Shown in pieces: positions 25,572 to 36,708 of a DNA stretch of 64,000 nucleotides. Both the position numbers and the translations under genes were made by a program. Every line of letters begins with the position of its first letter. Positions within the stretch are counted from its first letter, which is position 1. The stretch is from assembly GCA_965247425.1 (NCBI GenBank), contig OZ252023.1:2232001-2296000 (forward strand), given 5' to 3'. Source of the stretch: CAZOZZ01 sp965247425 (GTDB taxonomy: Bacteria > Acidobacteriota > Terriglobia > 20CM-2-55-15). The notes below the pieces were generated by a model. The model was not told where the DNA came from. It searched no databases and was given only the letters and a program-made list of their open reading frames with translations.

Positions 25572-28500
25572 CTACCGTCCCGCTCCACGTCCACGACTGG
25601 TCTGCATGACGGTATCCGCCGGGAATTTTTCCAGCTCTCCGTACAGGGTTGGGAAGATGTCGTCGACGGCGGTCCTGCCGACGAAGCAATCCATATGCGC
25701 GTAGTTGGGGAACTGGATGTAGATGTAGTGGTCCGACCCGTTCTTGTCACACAGGTGACGGAACGTCTTCTGGGTATTCTCCGGGTAGAACAGTGTGTTC
25801 CGGGCGCCCTGGATGAACGAGATCGGTATCTTCAAACGTTCGATCTCCGGCAGGTAGATGTCGTTGCCATCGACGTCGACCACCTGCCCCTTCTCAATCG
25901 TCAGCGCGATGTGGTTGAACGTCTTCAGGTTCGTCAGCCCGAACATCTCGTGAAGCGCTCCGTGCGTGGCGGCATTCAACTGATCGTGGGCGTAGCTCTC
26001 CCCGAGGATCATCCGCACCTGATGACACACCGAGCTCTGACACAGCTCCTCGCGCGGACCCATCAGAGCCACGGCCTCGGCCAGCTTGTTCCGCCAATCG
26101 TTGGGCGGCAGGTTCATGTCGACCGATGTTTCGCCCAGAGCCGCTAAGAAGTGTCCCATCCGCAGGCCCGTCTTGATCTCGTTGGCCGTCGAGGTTTTCG
26201 GGAACAGTCCCAGCTGCGAGCAGATCGCCGAACGCACACCTTCCAGACCCGACAACATCGCCATCAGGAACGTCATCGACCCGATACAGCGCGCGATGAC
26301 CTGGACCGTCTCGGACCCGGTCTCGGCCCGGACCCGCGCCACGGCCGCCGGGTAGTCCCGTTGGGCGATATCGTCGAGCGAGAACAGGTTCGCCGACGAC
26401 GGCAGATCCGGGCTGGCCCGATAGTCCAGCAGCCAGATGTCGTAGCCGTAGGCGTAGAGAAACTCGGGAAGGTTCGTGTCGATCGTGTCGGTCGAAAACG
26501 ACAGCGTCGATACGCCAAATCCGGGCGACAGGATCACCGGTCCCTTCGTGCCGCCCTGGTAGCGGGTCAACCGGATCTCGGTCCCGTCCGACGTCGTCAC
26601 CGGATGGATCTCGGGCGGTCCCATCCGCAGAGGCCGCTTCTTCCGGATCGACGGTGCGGTCGCATCGATCCGGTTCTCCCGCGCCATCACGCCGCCGTAG
26701 GTGTTGAACAGTTCCTGGCCGAAGAACCCGCCGTACCGGGCAAGCATCTCCAGTTGTTGCTTCCGGTCGGTCGCGTTCAACACCTGCATGGTCTGTAACT
26801 GCACGGCGAAGTCGGCCATCTCGATCCGTAGGATGCCCTTGCCGATCACAGCTCCGGTCAGGTCGCCCTCATGAATCGTGATGAACAGCGTTGTCGTGTC
26901 GTCCCACATGTCGAGCATCCCGCGATCCGAGTGGACCAGCTTCACGCCGTGCATCGCGTAGGTCGAACCATCCTGGGCCGTCAACGGCAGCTTGTAGACC
27001 ATGTTCCGCGTCTCGACCCGGTCCGGGTCCTTGACGAACAGCTGGAATATCCCCTCGTTCACCGTCAGCGGCTCATCCGACAGGGCGGGCGCTTCCACCG
27101 TACCGACGGCGCGGGAGTTGTGGCCCGGTTCGGCGAGCATCGTTTCGGCATCTTCGGAGGTGATCGTCAGGATGAACTTGAACGACGATCCGTCGGCCTT
27201 CCCGGTCTCGGCGCCCTGCTTGAAGTCGTCTGTCACGGACCTGGAAAAGTATCCCTTCATCGTTTCCGTGAAACGGACCCCGACCGGCTGGACCGCCGCA
27301 GGGCCGCTTTCGGCCACCGGCCGGATCGTGTAGTCGATACTCCAGCCGCGGTCGGCTGCGATCAGCGCGCAGCTCCGTTCGGCCAGCGCCGAGATCGTCA
27401 GCAGCGGATTGATCCCCAGCGGGCGTGGAACGATCGAGCCATCGCACACGATCAGGTCCTCGTAGACCCCCTCCCCGGACACGGATGAGAACACCTGCCC
27501 CTTGTGGTTCACCACCCCTTCCTCCGCCCGCTCCGCCATCACGCACCCGCCCAGCGGATGCACCGTCGTCAAGCTGTGGTTTGTCAGTTCGGTCCATGTC
27601 GGGTTGGGAAGGTACGTGCCGCCCAGCGGCTTCGTGGCGTCAAGCAGTCGGTCGTTGACCTTCTCAAAGATCGGCTGGGTGCCGACTCCTGGCCAGTCCA
27701 CCCGAAGCCGGTCCTTGTCGTCATCGAGGATCATTTTTCCGGCGCCGTCGTCATGCGCCATCACCAGGTAGGTCTGCGTATTGCGCATCGCTCCCTTGTA
27801 AGGACCACGAACCAGAGACTCCAGTTCTCGTCCCTTCTCTTTGACGGCATCGGCCAGATCCAGATCCGTGTCCGTGCCCATCAAGCCCGCGGCCACGGAC
27901 AAGGGGATCCGCACCATGTCGCCAAAGGCGCCGGGCAGCGTGCCCTCTTCGATAACGTATCCGTCTTCCAGTCTCGCTGTGTCGCGACCATCCAGAACGG
28001 ATGTGATACACGGTCCGACCGGGGTCCGACCCTCGGGCGAGTTCGGTCCGAAACCGACACCGTTGACTTCCACATCGGAGTTGTAGCTGAATCCGAGCGC
28101 GTCGCCGTTCCCCGTAAACTTCTCGCCGAGATGGTCGGACAGAACCAGTCCCGAGGCCTTGCGGGAGCGGGCGAGGATCTCGGTCGACCCGAGCGTGCCC
28201 GCCGCAAGCACGATCATGTCGGCGGAGACGAACATCGGCGGGGAGTCGAACTTGTCGCGGCCCGCGGCGGCGAGTTGGTAATGGACCAGCCATTTTCCGT
28301 CCTTCCGCTCGAGGTGCCGGACCGACACGCGGGTAAAAATCTCTGCCCCATGGTTGTGCGCATCCGGCAGGTAGTTCATCAGCGTCGTGTTCTTCGATCC
28401 GTAGTTGCAACCTGTAACGCAGTCGCCGCAGCCGACGCATGCGGGTTGAAAGAGTCCCGCTTCGTTCGTACGGTCCTCGAACGTAACGTTGATGGGAAGC

Positions 28501-29026
28501 TGGTAGAACTTCGTACCGGCTACGGCGCCGGACGACTTTTCCAGCGCCTCGATCTTCTCCAGCGGCGGACAGGAATCCGGATAAGCCTTCGGCGCCAGCA
28601 TGGTCTCGGCGTGCCCTACGCCCTCTTCGAATCCCGTCCGATCCTGGCGTAGCGTCGACGGCCACACCGGGTCGTCTCGAATACACGCTTGTCGGGCATT
28701 GCCGCTACACCGGCATTGATAAGCGAGGTTCCACCCAGCCCACAGCCCAACAGGACGTTGATGTCCCTGTCAAACCGAAAATCCATGAGCGCCGTTTCCG
28801 AGCCCACGTGGAGGCCCTGGAGGTCGAACTGTGATTCCTGGACGATCTGGGCCTGCGTATCGGGGTACTCGCCCGGCAGGAATTCCTTTCCCCGCTCCAG
28901 AAGACAGACCTCCTTGCCGGCCCGCGCAAAGCGGGACGCGGCGATCGATCCGCCGTAACCCGAACCAATGACGACAATGGAATAGTGAGGCTTGATCTGC
29001 TCGACAGGGGAGGACAGACGCTTCAT
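25572..29026 (-). pseudogene. GMC oxidoreductase / alpha-beta hydrolase fusion with one frameshift
   Basis: The N-terminal piece starts at ATG 29026 behind GGAGG, has the FAD-binding GSGYGGS at 21-27 and LGCGLGGTSLINAGV, and reads to PDKRVFE near 28680. The frame then shifts by one base; the next frame continues DDPVWPSTLRQD through a cysteine cluster (CVGCGDCVTGCNYG), the GMC C-terminal signature (TTVHPLGGCVM), a middle domain and an alpha/beta hydrolase to 25572. Together about 1150 residues. The hydrolase nucleophile elbow reads ARCIGS, with Cys in place of Ser. Related proteins are cholesterol-oxidase-like; the substrate is unknown. One missing base may be a real mutation or an assembly error. 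Confidence 0.85.
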
Positions 29027-29189
29027 GGTAGAAAACCTCCTGCGGTCCCAGCGGCAGTACTGAGGGCCCCAAATCTAGCGCCCGTACTAGGCAAGTTTCC
29101 GTCCGTGAGGGCTGCAGAATAGGCGAACGACACTCCGGTGTCAAGGGAGTGGAACCACCAGAGTAATCTAATCAGAAATGCAGCTGGGA

Positions 29190-30644
29190 TTAGTCCGACG
29201 GCAGGCCTTCGAGCAGACGGCCGACGAACTCGTTGAAATAACTGCCTCCTCCGGGACTCGGGCCCTGTCGGGTGATCACGAGATCGCGCGAAGGGATGAT
29301 CATCGTGATCTGTCCCATGAATCCTGAGGCCCAGAATGCATCCTCGGGTACGCGGTCCATAGGGCCGCCCCGGTTGAGCCAGAACAAGCCTCCGTAGCCC
29401 ATGGAAGGATCCGCGGGCGCGGGAGTGGACACAAATTCAACCCACCCCTCGGGGAGGATCCTCTCTCCTTCCCACACCCCGTCCCACAGATGAAGGAGGC
29501 CGAACCGTGCCCAGTCGCGGGCCGAACCGTAATCGAATCCGGTCATGATGAAATTTCCCCAGGCATCGGTTTCCAGCACGAAATTGCGGGCGCCGATCTT
29601 GTCGAAAAGCGCCTGTTGGGGAAACTTCAAGTAGTCACTTCCTCGTGCTTCGACCGCCTCCCGGACGATGCGTCCCAGTGTCAACGGGTCGCTGTTCCGG
29701 TAGCGGTTCGCGGTGTTCGGCGGCAACTCCTGCGGCTGGTTCGAGGAGGCATGTTCGAAGACGTTCAGCCCGTCGAAGTAGATGCGCATGTGTTCATTGT
29801 CGCGCCGGTAGGACTCCGGACCACTCAAACCCAGGTTTGCGAACTCCAGTCCGCTGCTCATTCGCAGGAGGTCCCGAATCCGAATCTCGCCACGGGGGTC
29901 CCCTTCCTTGCGCCACTCGGGCACGGGAGCAAAATCATCAAGCTCGAATGCACCTTGCTCCACCATGATGCCGACCAGTGCCGCGGTGATGCTCTTGCCC
30001 TCCGACCAGCTGATCTGCGGTGTATCCTTCGTCCAGCCCGGAGCGTAGCGTTCGCCGATGATCTTTCCCTCGTACACCACGACGATCGAGCGAGTGTTCT
30101 GAGATTCCTGCCGTATCGCCCAGTCCAGGGCCGCACCCACCTTTCCGGCGTCGACGCCTGTCGGGATGGGCGTCGTCGCGTCCGCATCCCCCATCGGCCA
30201 GGGAGTCGTTTCGGCGTCAGGAAGATTGCGGGGAACCGTCGTGGGCTGGAACAGGACGACCTGCTCGCCACGCGGGAGAATCGTACAGCCCTGATCTCCG
30301 TTGTAAACGGCGGTGCGGGGCGAGGTGGTGGGACTGCGCACGGTGACGCTCCGACGATCCTCGTCGACCACATATTCGAACGAGCGGTCCCATCCGAAAG
30401 CTCCGAAGGGCCGGATGTCGTCCGCCAGGACCTGCCGGGCCGTCCGGGGATAGTCTCGTCCGACAACCCACATCCCGGAACAGAGGTGGTGCGCCCCAAT
30501 TGCGGTACGGGACTCCAGACTGTAGTTTGCATCGAAGGGAACCTCCAACTGAGCCGGTGCGGCTTCTGTCCAGGAAGATCCTGCGGCCCCCACTACCAAC
30601 AGCCCGCACGTCAGAAGAATTGCCACGGTTCGTGTGTTTTTCAT
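29190..30644 (-). CDS. Exported serine hydrolase, beta-lactamase/PBP fold
   Basis: Protein of 484 residues with a signal peptide (hydrophobic 7-22). After a region of about 150 residues not recognised by me comes a class C beta-lactamase-type domain: SxxK as Ser214-Glu-Gly-Lys217 in SWSEGKSI, YxN as Tyr315-Arg-Asn317 in YRNSDP, and a C-terminal GxMGQ strand (ASGFMGQITMIIPS). Such domains hydrolyse esters, amides or D-amino-acid peptides; 6-aminohexanoate-dimer-hydrolase-like members have this look. The exact substrate is unknown. It is on the same strand as the GMC fusion and 163 bp upstream of it, perhaps with its own promoter. Confidence 0.88.
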   Translation of the reverse strand: MKNTRTVAILLTCGLLVVGAAGSSWTEAAPAQLEVPFDANYSLESRTAIGAHHLCSGMWVVGRDYPRTARQVLADDIRPFGAFGWDRSFEYVVDEDRRSVTVRSPTTSPRTAVYNGDQGCTILPRGEQVVLFQPTTVPRNLPDAETTPWPMGDADATTPIPTGVDAGKVGAALDWAIRQESQNTRSIVVVYEGKIIGERYAPGWTKDTPQISWSEGKSITAALVGIMVEQGAFELDDFAPVPEWRKEGDPRGEIRIRDLLRMSSGLEFANLGLSGPESYRRDNEHMRIYFDGLNVFEHASSNQPQELPPNTANRYRNSDPLTLGRIVREAVEARGSDYLKFPQQALFDKIGARNFVLETDAWGNFIMTGFDYGSARDWARFGLLHLWDGVWEGERILPEGWVEFVSTPAPADPSMGYGGLFWLNRGGPMDRVPEDAFWASGFMGQITMIIPSRDLVITRQGPSPGGGSYFNEFVGRLLEGLPSD

Positions 30645-30737
30645 GAGATCCTCCGTTGCCGTCCGTCGGCTATTACCGTCTTACTGGGCCGGAGCCGGGT
30701 CTGTCCAGCAACTTGCGCCACCAGTCGTGCCTCGACA

Positions 30738-33700
30738 CTACGCATCAACGGTCTCCTCGCGCCGTAGTTCGTTGAACCACCACCATGAGATAGCCGCGAT
30801 AAGAGCCGCACCGACCAGTGTGCCTGACGCCGCACCCGGATGCACGTTGTGGAGACCCTCCGGCAACGTGCCCAAAATCACCATCGCTCCTACCGAGGGC
30901 GGCACCAGGCTCATCTGGAACCGTAAAACGTAAAAGTAAGCGGCAAGAATCGCCAGCCCCGTCACCATCCCGGAGGCGATAATGACCACGAGACTCTGGC
31001 CCGGTTCGGCACCGCCGATCAACAGTCCCACCAGGACCAGGAGCGCCCCAACGGCCCGCGTTCGCCGCGTCCAACCCGCGGTAAGTCGTCCGGCCGCACT
31101 AAAGATCAGCATTAACGCCACCGTCGCCATGACATAGCCGGTGATGGGACCGAGCGCGGGAGCCGCAAACGGCAAATAACTATTCGCTCCGGCAAAGGCC
31201 GGCCATTCCGGTGGGGCATTCGAACCCATCAGAGCGCTCACGCGCTCCGCACCGATTCCCAACGCGCCCAAAGCCAGCGATAGTCGGATCGCCGTCCCTC
31301 GTTCGAACTGGCCTTGATGGTGAAACCATCTCGGAGAACCGCCGCAGGACAAGGCGAACAGTGCCGACACGATCATCATGCCGACCACGCCGACTCCACC
31401 CAAAGTCCATGTCTGGAGGTTCAGGGGCTGGGCTGTCGACAATCCCGCAACCGCCGCCGGCCACGTGTTCACCAGGTTGAGCACTCCCGACAGGAGTAGA
31501 ATGACGAAAGTTCCAAAAAAGATCCGCGCGGCGAAGTCCTTGCGGCTCCATGAAATGACGCTGGCCACGGCTCCAGTCAGGAACACACCCGCAAAGAAGA
31601 CCAACGAGAGACCCTGAAGCAGAGTGAAGACCACTTGTTGGTTGCGCCGTTCCCGTTCCCACTCTTCGGGAACGTCGATCAGCCTGCGTGCCAGGACGAC
31701 CTCATCGCCCGCGACGGAGATCTCGACGCGGCGTTCCCCGCGTTCGAGCAACGGTTCAGTCCTGTCCGCGAACGTCAAGACCCAGTCCGTGCGGGCCTCG
31801 AGCCGGGAAGACGACGCCGAAATGTCTTCGAGGAGTGATGGGTCCAGCCCCAGTGAGTCGTGTGCCGCGGCGAGCGCCAGCCGGCGGGCCTCGGCTTCGG
31901 TCAGGCGCGGTCCCGATTCGGATTCTGGAAGGGTGTGGCGCATCAGCAACACCTCGTCCCGACCACTGACTTGCACCACCCACTCTTCGGCGCGCGCGGC
32001 GACATCTCCCTCAAATGTCACGAAACGGACGTCCCAGTGGGGAATGTCCAGGTAGGAGCCCAGCAACTGGTCATAGCGCGCATCGCCGGCCGTCTCCCAG
32101 ATGAACCGATGGCCCGGGCCAAGGTTGGCGTGCACCCGGGACAACGTGACCCAGTCGTCGGGGATCGTGACACCCCGATCGGCAAGCGCGCCCGAAGCAA
32201 CATCCGCCGCTTCTCTGCGTCCGTTCGTGAACGATTCGACTTCGCTCGTCCGGAAACTTGTTACCACCCAGATAACCAGCCCGATCGCACCGGCTCCCAC
32301 GATCGCGCGAGTGCGGGTGGACCGCATCCCGTCGTCCATGTACACCGGTAGCGCGTCGGGGGCGGCAGGGAGGACTTCCGGTGTCCACGACGCGTTCAGC
32401 GACTCCGCCGGAAGATCGCCCCACCCCTCCGCGCGCCAGCGTCGCGCAAGCACGACCCACAGGGGGACAAGCGCAAGCGCCACCACCATAAACTGGTCCA
32501 GCCAGATACCAGGAGCACTCGATGCGAACAAGGGAAGCGCAAACCACACCACGTCGTATGCGTAATGCAGGACGATCACCACAACCAAGCCGAAGCGCAG
32601 ATAGAGAAGCCCGAAACCAATCGAGGGAAGGATCAGCTCCACGAGTCGCGCATATGAGGGCTGCGTCGCATAGGCGGCATGGCCGGCACCGAACACCAAC
32701 GCCTGAACAACGAAAGCGGCCACGACCCACGCGCGCCGGTTGCCAAGCCGGTCGCCAATCAGGGCGGCTCCTGCGATCGGAACCGCCCGAAACAGGCATT
32801 CTTCCCAGAAACCGGCTTGCAGCGATGTAGCGATCGCCGTCAACCAGGGAACGTAAGTGGCCAGCACGTTGGGTTGGACGAGAACATCTGAAGGCGTCCA
32901 CCAACCGAGCATCCGCGACGAAAACAGATAGAGACCGATGGCGTAGGCGATCCAGACGCCCACAAGCAGGTATCCCGCAACGGTTCTTCCCAGAATCTCG
33001 CGAGAACTCCCTGCCTGGGGTGACCACACACGCCACAACTGTGGGTGAGTTGGGAACGCACGCCGGGTCAGACCTTCCGCGGCCATGAACGACAGGGCCA
33101 GCAACCCTGCTATCGAAAGGGACCCTAACAGGAGGATCCCGAGTTGCTGTGTAACGAACCCCTGGATGGAGAGTGCGGAGTCATAAGCCATCCACATCAG
33201 GGGCCACTGGTTGAGCCCGACCAGGAACTGCAGAAAGGCCACGAGGAGGGCCCAGAACACCGGTTGTCGCCACAAGACCCAACGGCGTCGCAACAGAAAG
33301 AAGAGGCCGACGACGGCACCGACCAGGTACAACAGCATCGCTACAGAAGAAGAAACGCCGATGGCCGTATTGGCCGCGCGCATCTCTTCGTACCGTCTCG
33401 TATGGGCCTCGGGAATTCGGATGAAATGGGTAACCTCGGTCAGTCGGTCTCCGGACACGACGAGGCGCAACCGATACCTTCCATCCCCAACCTGTTCGTC
33501 CCGACATTCGTAAACGAAGATGTGGTCGATCCTTTCGCTCGGGCGGACCTGTTGGGAGGGCTCGACGAGATCAAAAGAGCTGAGATCTATCCGCCACGAT
33601 GCCGTGGCCTCCCCCTCCGCGATCGATCGAGCGGCGACCCGGGTCAACTGAGCACCGGGCGCATCTTCGTCGATCGTTTCGACAAACCCGTAAGGTCGGC

Positions 33701-34067
33701 CATCCGGCGTAAAGCGAAACAGAGTTTCGTTGATCTCTTCCTCGGCGAAATGGCGAACCTGCCATGTGAACACGGCAAACAACCCTTCGCTGAGAATGCG
33801 ACCCAGGGCGTCGGCGCCCCCGCCTTCGAGTTCAATAAAGACCTGGGCCGGAGAATCGGCTGCGAAGAACGCAGCCTGTCGAAACTCCGCCGGGCCGAGA
33901 TCATGCTGTTCCGCCAGTTCCCTAGCGGCCAGAAGAGCCGCCGGACGGTCCATGGAGATATCGAGTTGCAGCACGGGAAAGGCCTGTGGGAAGTAACGGT
34001 AGGCGAAGACCGCGCCGGCGACCGACACCAGAGCAAGCGCGATCCAAAAGGTTGGTTTTCTCGACAT
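30738..34067 (-). CDS. Large membrane protein with CPBP (CAAX-type) protease domain
   Basis: Protein of 1109 residues from ATG 34067 (a TTG at 34130 would add 21 unconserved residues). One N-terminal membrane anchor (6-22), an extracytoplasmic domain to about 240, several membrane segments, and the CPBP motifs WEECLFR at 421-426 and VFGAGHAAY with His463. A second extracytoplasmic stretch (about 610-830) precedes six or so more membrane segments to the end. CPBP proteins are intramembrane proteases that cut prenylated or other membrane peptides. The double-domain size is unusual: typical members have 200-300 residues. It ends next to the serine hydrolase, 93 bp away, same strand. Confidence 0.85.
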   Translation of the reverse strand: MSRKPTFWIALALVSVAGAVFAYRYFPQAFPVLQLDISMDRPAALLAARELAEQHDLGPAEFRQAAFFAADSPAQVFIELEGGGADALGRILSEGLFAVFTWQVRHFAEEEINETLFRFTPDGRPYGFVETIDEDAPGAQLTRVAARSIAEGEATASWRIDLSSFDLVEPSQQVRPSERIDHIFVYECRDEQVGDGRYRLRLVVSGDRLTEVTHFIRIPEAHTRRYEEMRAANTAIGVSSSVAMLLYLVGAVVGLFFLLRRRWVLWRQPVFWALLVAFLQFLVGLNQWPLMWMAYDSALSIQGFVTQQLGILLLGSLSIAGLLALSFMAAEGLTRRAFPTHPQLWRVWSPQAGSSREILGRTVAGYLLVGVWIAYAIGLYLFSSRMLGWWTPSDVLVQPNVLATYVPWLTAIATSLQAGFWEECLFRAVPIAGAALIGDRLGNRRAWVVAAFVVQALVFGAGHAAYATQPSYARLVELILPSIGFGLLYLRFGLVVVIVLHYAYDVVWFALPLFASSAPGIWLDQFMVVALALVPLWVVLARRWRAEGWGDLPAESLNASWTPEVLPAAPDALPVYMDDGMRSTRTRAIVGAGAIGLVIWVVTSFRTSEVESFTNGRREAADVASGALADRGVTIPDDWVTLSRVHANLGPGHRFIWETAGDARYDQLLGSYLDIPHWDVRFVTFEGDVAARAEEWVVQVSGRDEVLLMRHTLPESESGPRLTEAEARRLALAAAHDSLGLDPSLLEDISASSSRLEARTDWVLTFADRTEPLLERGERRVEISVAGDEVVLARRLIDVPEEWERERRNQQVVFTLLQGLSLVFFAGVFLTGAVASVISWSRKDFAARIFFGTFVILLLSGVLNLVNTWPAAVAGLSTAQPLNLQTWTLGGVGVVGMMIVSALFALSCGGSPRWFHHQGQFERGTAIRLSLALGALGIGAERVSALMGSNAPPEWPAFAGANSYLPFAAPALGPITGYVMATVALMLIFSAAGRLTAGWTRRTRAVGALLVLVGLLIGGAEPGQSLVVIIASGMVTGLAILAAYFYVLRFQMSLVPPSVGAMVILGTLPEGLHNVHPGAASGTLVGAALIAAISWWWFNELRREETVDA

Positions 34068-34421
34068 TCCGAACGGCCTCTGTTCCGTTCTCTTCTCAGA
34101 ACAGGTATCAAGATGAAACGCAGGGAACAAAGTTAACTACAGATGTGCCCCGGAGGCAAGAAAAGGGCGCTGCCTGAAACGACCGATCCGTCCGATACAT
34201 TGAGCAGTCGGGCGGCAAGACAACCGGAGGCTGACCATCGGCGGGAGGCGCGATACCCGGCATTCTTCATTGACCCGATTTTCATTGCGAAAGGGCGTCT
34301 GTTTTTCCTATCCTCAACCCTCAATCCTCACCTCATATGAGGCGCATCGACCGGGTATCGAGTGTCCGAGTCGGGCCCTGGCCCGCTGATTGACCTTGTG
34401 CCTCGGAGGAACACGACCGTG
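34068..34421. other. 354-bp divergent intergenic region
   Basis: Lies between the CPBP protein and the DUF6351-type lipoprotein, which are transcribed away from each other, so promoters for both should be here. I see no gene, no strong hairpin and no convincing operator. CGGAGGA at 34404-34410 is the ribosome site of the rightward gene. Confidence 0.5.
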
Positions 34422-36668
34422 ATGAGATTTCGGGCCTATCCTGCTTCAGTGATGACTCTGGTGACGATCGGCACCCTGGGCGTGTTGAGCGCCTGTTCAC
34501 CTGAAGGAACTCCCCGCGCGAGCGCCGAGGCGTCCGAGGTGCCTGGCAGCTCCGATTTGAGAATCGAAAGTGTGTCGACGAGGCCCTACCTCGTCACCGG
34601 GGGCGACGTGCTTCTTCGGATCGTAACCGGGGAGGACCTCGATCTCTCTCTCGTCCGCGTGTCGGCAAATGGGATGGACGTGACGGAACAGTTCAACCCC
34701 TCCGGACACGATGGCTCGCTGATCGGACTCGTCGAGGGCCTCGATGTCGGAAATAACGAGATCGAGGCCCGCATTCCGGGTTCGGCGGCTTCGGCCTCGC
34801 TCGAGCTCACGAACTACCCGATTTCAGGCCCGATCATCTCCGGGCCCCATGAAATGCCTTACCTCTGCGGAACTGAGGAATTCACGACGGCTGGTGGCGA
34901 GACGCTCGGGCCCCCGCTCGACGAGAACTGCTCGGTGGAAACGCGGGTCGAGTACGTGTACCTGTCGGCTAAGGACGGCGAATTCAAGCCATACGGCGGA
35001 TCGCCGGTCAGGGCTCGGGTGGACGACATGGCCGAAGCGACGACGCTGGACGGGGAGACGGTGCCGTTCATCGTCCGGGTCCAGACGGGAACGGTCAACC
35101 GGGCGATCTACCAGAGCGCGATGCTCCACGATCCGGCCGATCCCGCGCCGGAACCCTGGACCCGGAGCCGCGGTTGGAACGGAAAGCTGGTGTACACCCA
35201 CGGGGGCGGGTGCCGGCGCGGATGGTTCCAGCAGGGTCGCTCGACCGGAAATGTGCTGAACCGGGGGTTGCTCGAAATGGGCTACGCCCTCACCTCCGCA
35301 TCTCTGAACGTGTTCGGTCAAAACTGTAACGACCTCCTGGCTTCTGAAACGCACATTATGGTCAAGGAGCGGTTCGTGGAGAGCTACGGCGAGCCGATCT
35401 ATGCAATCGCCACGGGAGGCTCGGGGGGGTCGTACCAGAGTCACCAGACCGCTGATAACTACCCGGATGTTTTCGATGGCATCATTGTCTCGTCCAGTTT
35501 TCCGGACGTCACCTCGGCCACGATCTTCACTTTGGCAGACGCGCGACTCCTCAACTTCTACTTCACCGAGATGGCTCCGGGCGAGTTCAGCGAGGAGGAG
35601 CAGCGCCTGGTTTCGGGATTCGGATCCTGGGGGAGTATCCCCAACTTGAGCCGGGGCGCAGCACGGATCGACGCCACGTACTCGGAAACGGCCTCGGCCG
35701 AGGAACAGGGCGCGGAAGTGAGTCTGGCCGCGCTCGAACCCCTCCGCTACAATTCGTCGCGTCCGGATGGGATTCGAGCCACGGTGTACGACCACACCGT
35801 AAACGTTTACGGTGTCGACCGGACGACCGGTTTCGCGGCGCGACCGCTCGACAACGACGGTGTACAGTACGGCCTCGATCCACTGAACCGGGGACAGATT
35901 ACGAAGGCGCAGTTCCTCGGCCTCAATCGGGATGTGGGAGGGTACGACGCCGATCTCAATCATCAGCCCGAGCGGCACCGGGCGGACCCGACGGCGGCGA
36001 GGCGTGCCCTGGACACCGGGAGGATCCTCTACGGTGGTGCGGGGCTGGCGACGACGCCGGTGATCGACTACCGGAGTTACACCGACCATCGTGAGGGTGG
36101 GGACATCCACATGATCGTCCACCAGTACTCGACTAGGGCTCGATTGGCGGCCGCCAACGGCCATGCGGACAATCACGTCATGAACGTCGGCGGGCTCTGG
36201 GGTTTTACCGAAGACCGACCGGATTTGGGCGTGCTCTTCCGGCAGATGGATCGTTGGCTAGCCAACGTTCAGGCTGACGACGAATCGACCAAAGTTTCGG
36301 AGAAAGTTGTGCGGGCCAAGCCGGCCGACTTGATGGACAACTGCTGGGACACACGGGCAGGGGAACGGGCGAACGTGACGACCCCCCTCGCGTTCGACGG
36401 GTCTGGTGCCTGTCACGAGATCTATCCAGCCTACTCGACGCCCCGACACATCGCCGGTGCGCCCCTGGCCAATAACATCGTCAGCTGTCACTTGAAGTCC
36501 CTTGATCGAGCCAACTATGAAGTCGAGTTCACGGACGAGGAGTGGAACGCCCTCAAAGCGATTTTCCCACACGGGGTCTGCGACTGGGCACGGGGAGACC
36601 TCTACAGCGAGGGCTACCAGGGGACGTGGCTGTCGTTCGGTCCCTCAGAGGTGAACAGGGCCCAATAA
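34422..36668 (+). CDS. Lipoprotein, DUF6351-type (tannase/esterase-like hydrolase)
   Basis: Protein of 748 residues from ATG 34422; an adjacent GTG at 34419 has the better spacing to CGGAGGA. A lipoprotein signal ends in LSAC (Cys near 25), so it should be membrane anchored. An N-terminal beta-rich domain (RPYLVTGGDVLLRI) precedes an alpha/beta-hydrolase-like part with WNGKLVYTHGGGCRRG and a nucleophile-like IATGGSGGSYQSHQ. Long proteins of this style are often labelled DUF6351 and resemble tannase/feruloyl esterases; the substrate is unknown. Followed after 40 bp by the acetamidase/formamidase gene, probably the same transcript. Confidence 0.8.
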   Translation: MRFRAYPASVMTLVTIGTLGVLSACSPEGTPRASAEASEVPGSSDLRIESVSTRPYLVTGGDVLLRIVTGEDLDLSLVRVSANGMDVTEQFNPSGHDGSLIGLVEGLDVGNNEIEARIPGSAASASLELTNYPISGPIISGPHEMPYLCGTEEFTTAGGETLGPPLDENCSVETRVEYVYLSAKDGEFKPYGGSPVRARVDDMAEATTLDGETVPFIVRVQTGTVNRAIYQSAMLHDPADPAPEPWTRSRGWNGKLVYTHGGGCRRGWFQQGRSTGNVLNRGLLEMGYALTSASLNVFGQNCNDLLASETHIMVKERFVESYGEPIYAIATGGSGGSYQSHQTADNYPDVFDGIIVSSSFPDVTSATIFTLADARLLNFYFTEMAPGEFSEEEQRLVSGFGSWGSIPNLSRGAARIDATYSETASAEEQGAEVSLAALEPLRYNSSRPDGIRATVYDHTVNVYGVDRTTGFAARPLDNDGVQYGLDPLNRGQITKAQFLGLNRDVGGYDADLNHQPERHRADPTAARRALDTGRILYGGAGLATTPVIDYRSYTDHREGGDIHMIVHQYSTRARLAAANGHADNHVMNVGGLWGFTEDRPDLGVLFRQMDRWLANVQADDESTKVSEKVVRAKPADLMDNCWDTRAGERANVTTPLAFDGSGACHEIYPAYSTPRHIAGAPLANNIVSCHLKSLDRANYEVEFTDEEWNALKAIFPHGVCDWARGDLYSEGYQGTWLSFGPSEVNRAQ

Positions 36669-36708
36669 TCGGACGATCGTTTGTGAGAATGGCGAGCAAG
36701 GAGGTCAC

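Noticed and set aside
34068..34130. TTG start for the CPBP protein
   Set aside because: The extra 21 residues are polar and not signal-like; ATG 34067 gives a standard membrane anchor.
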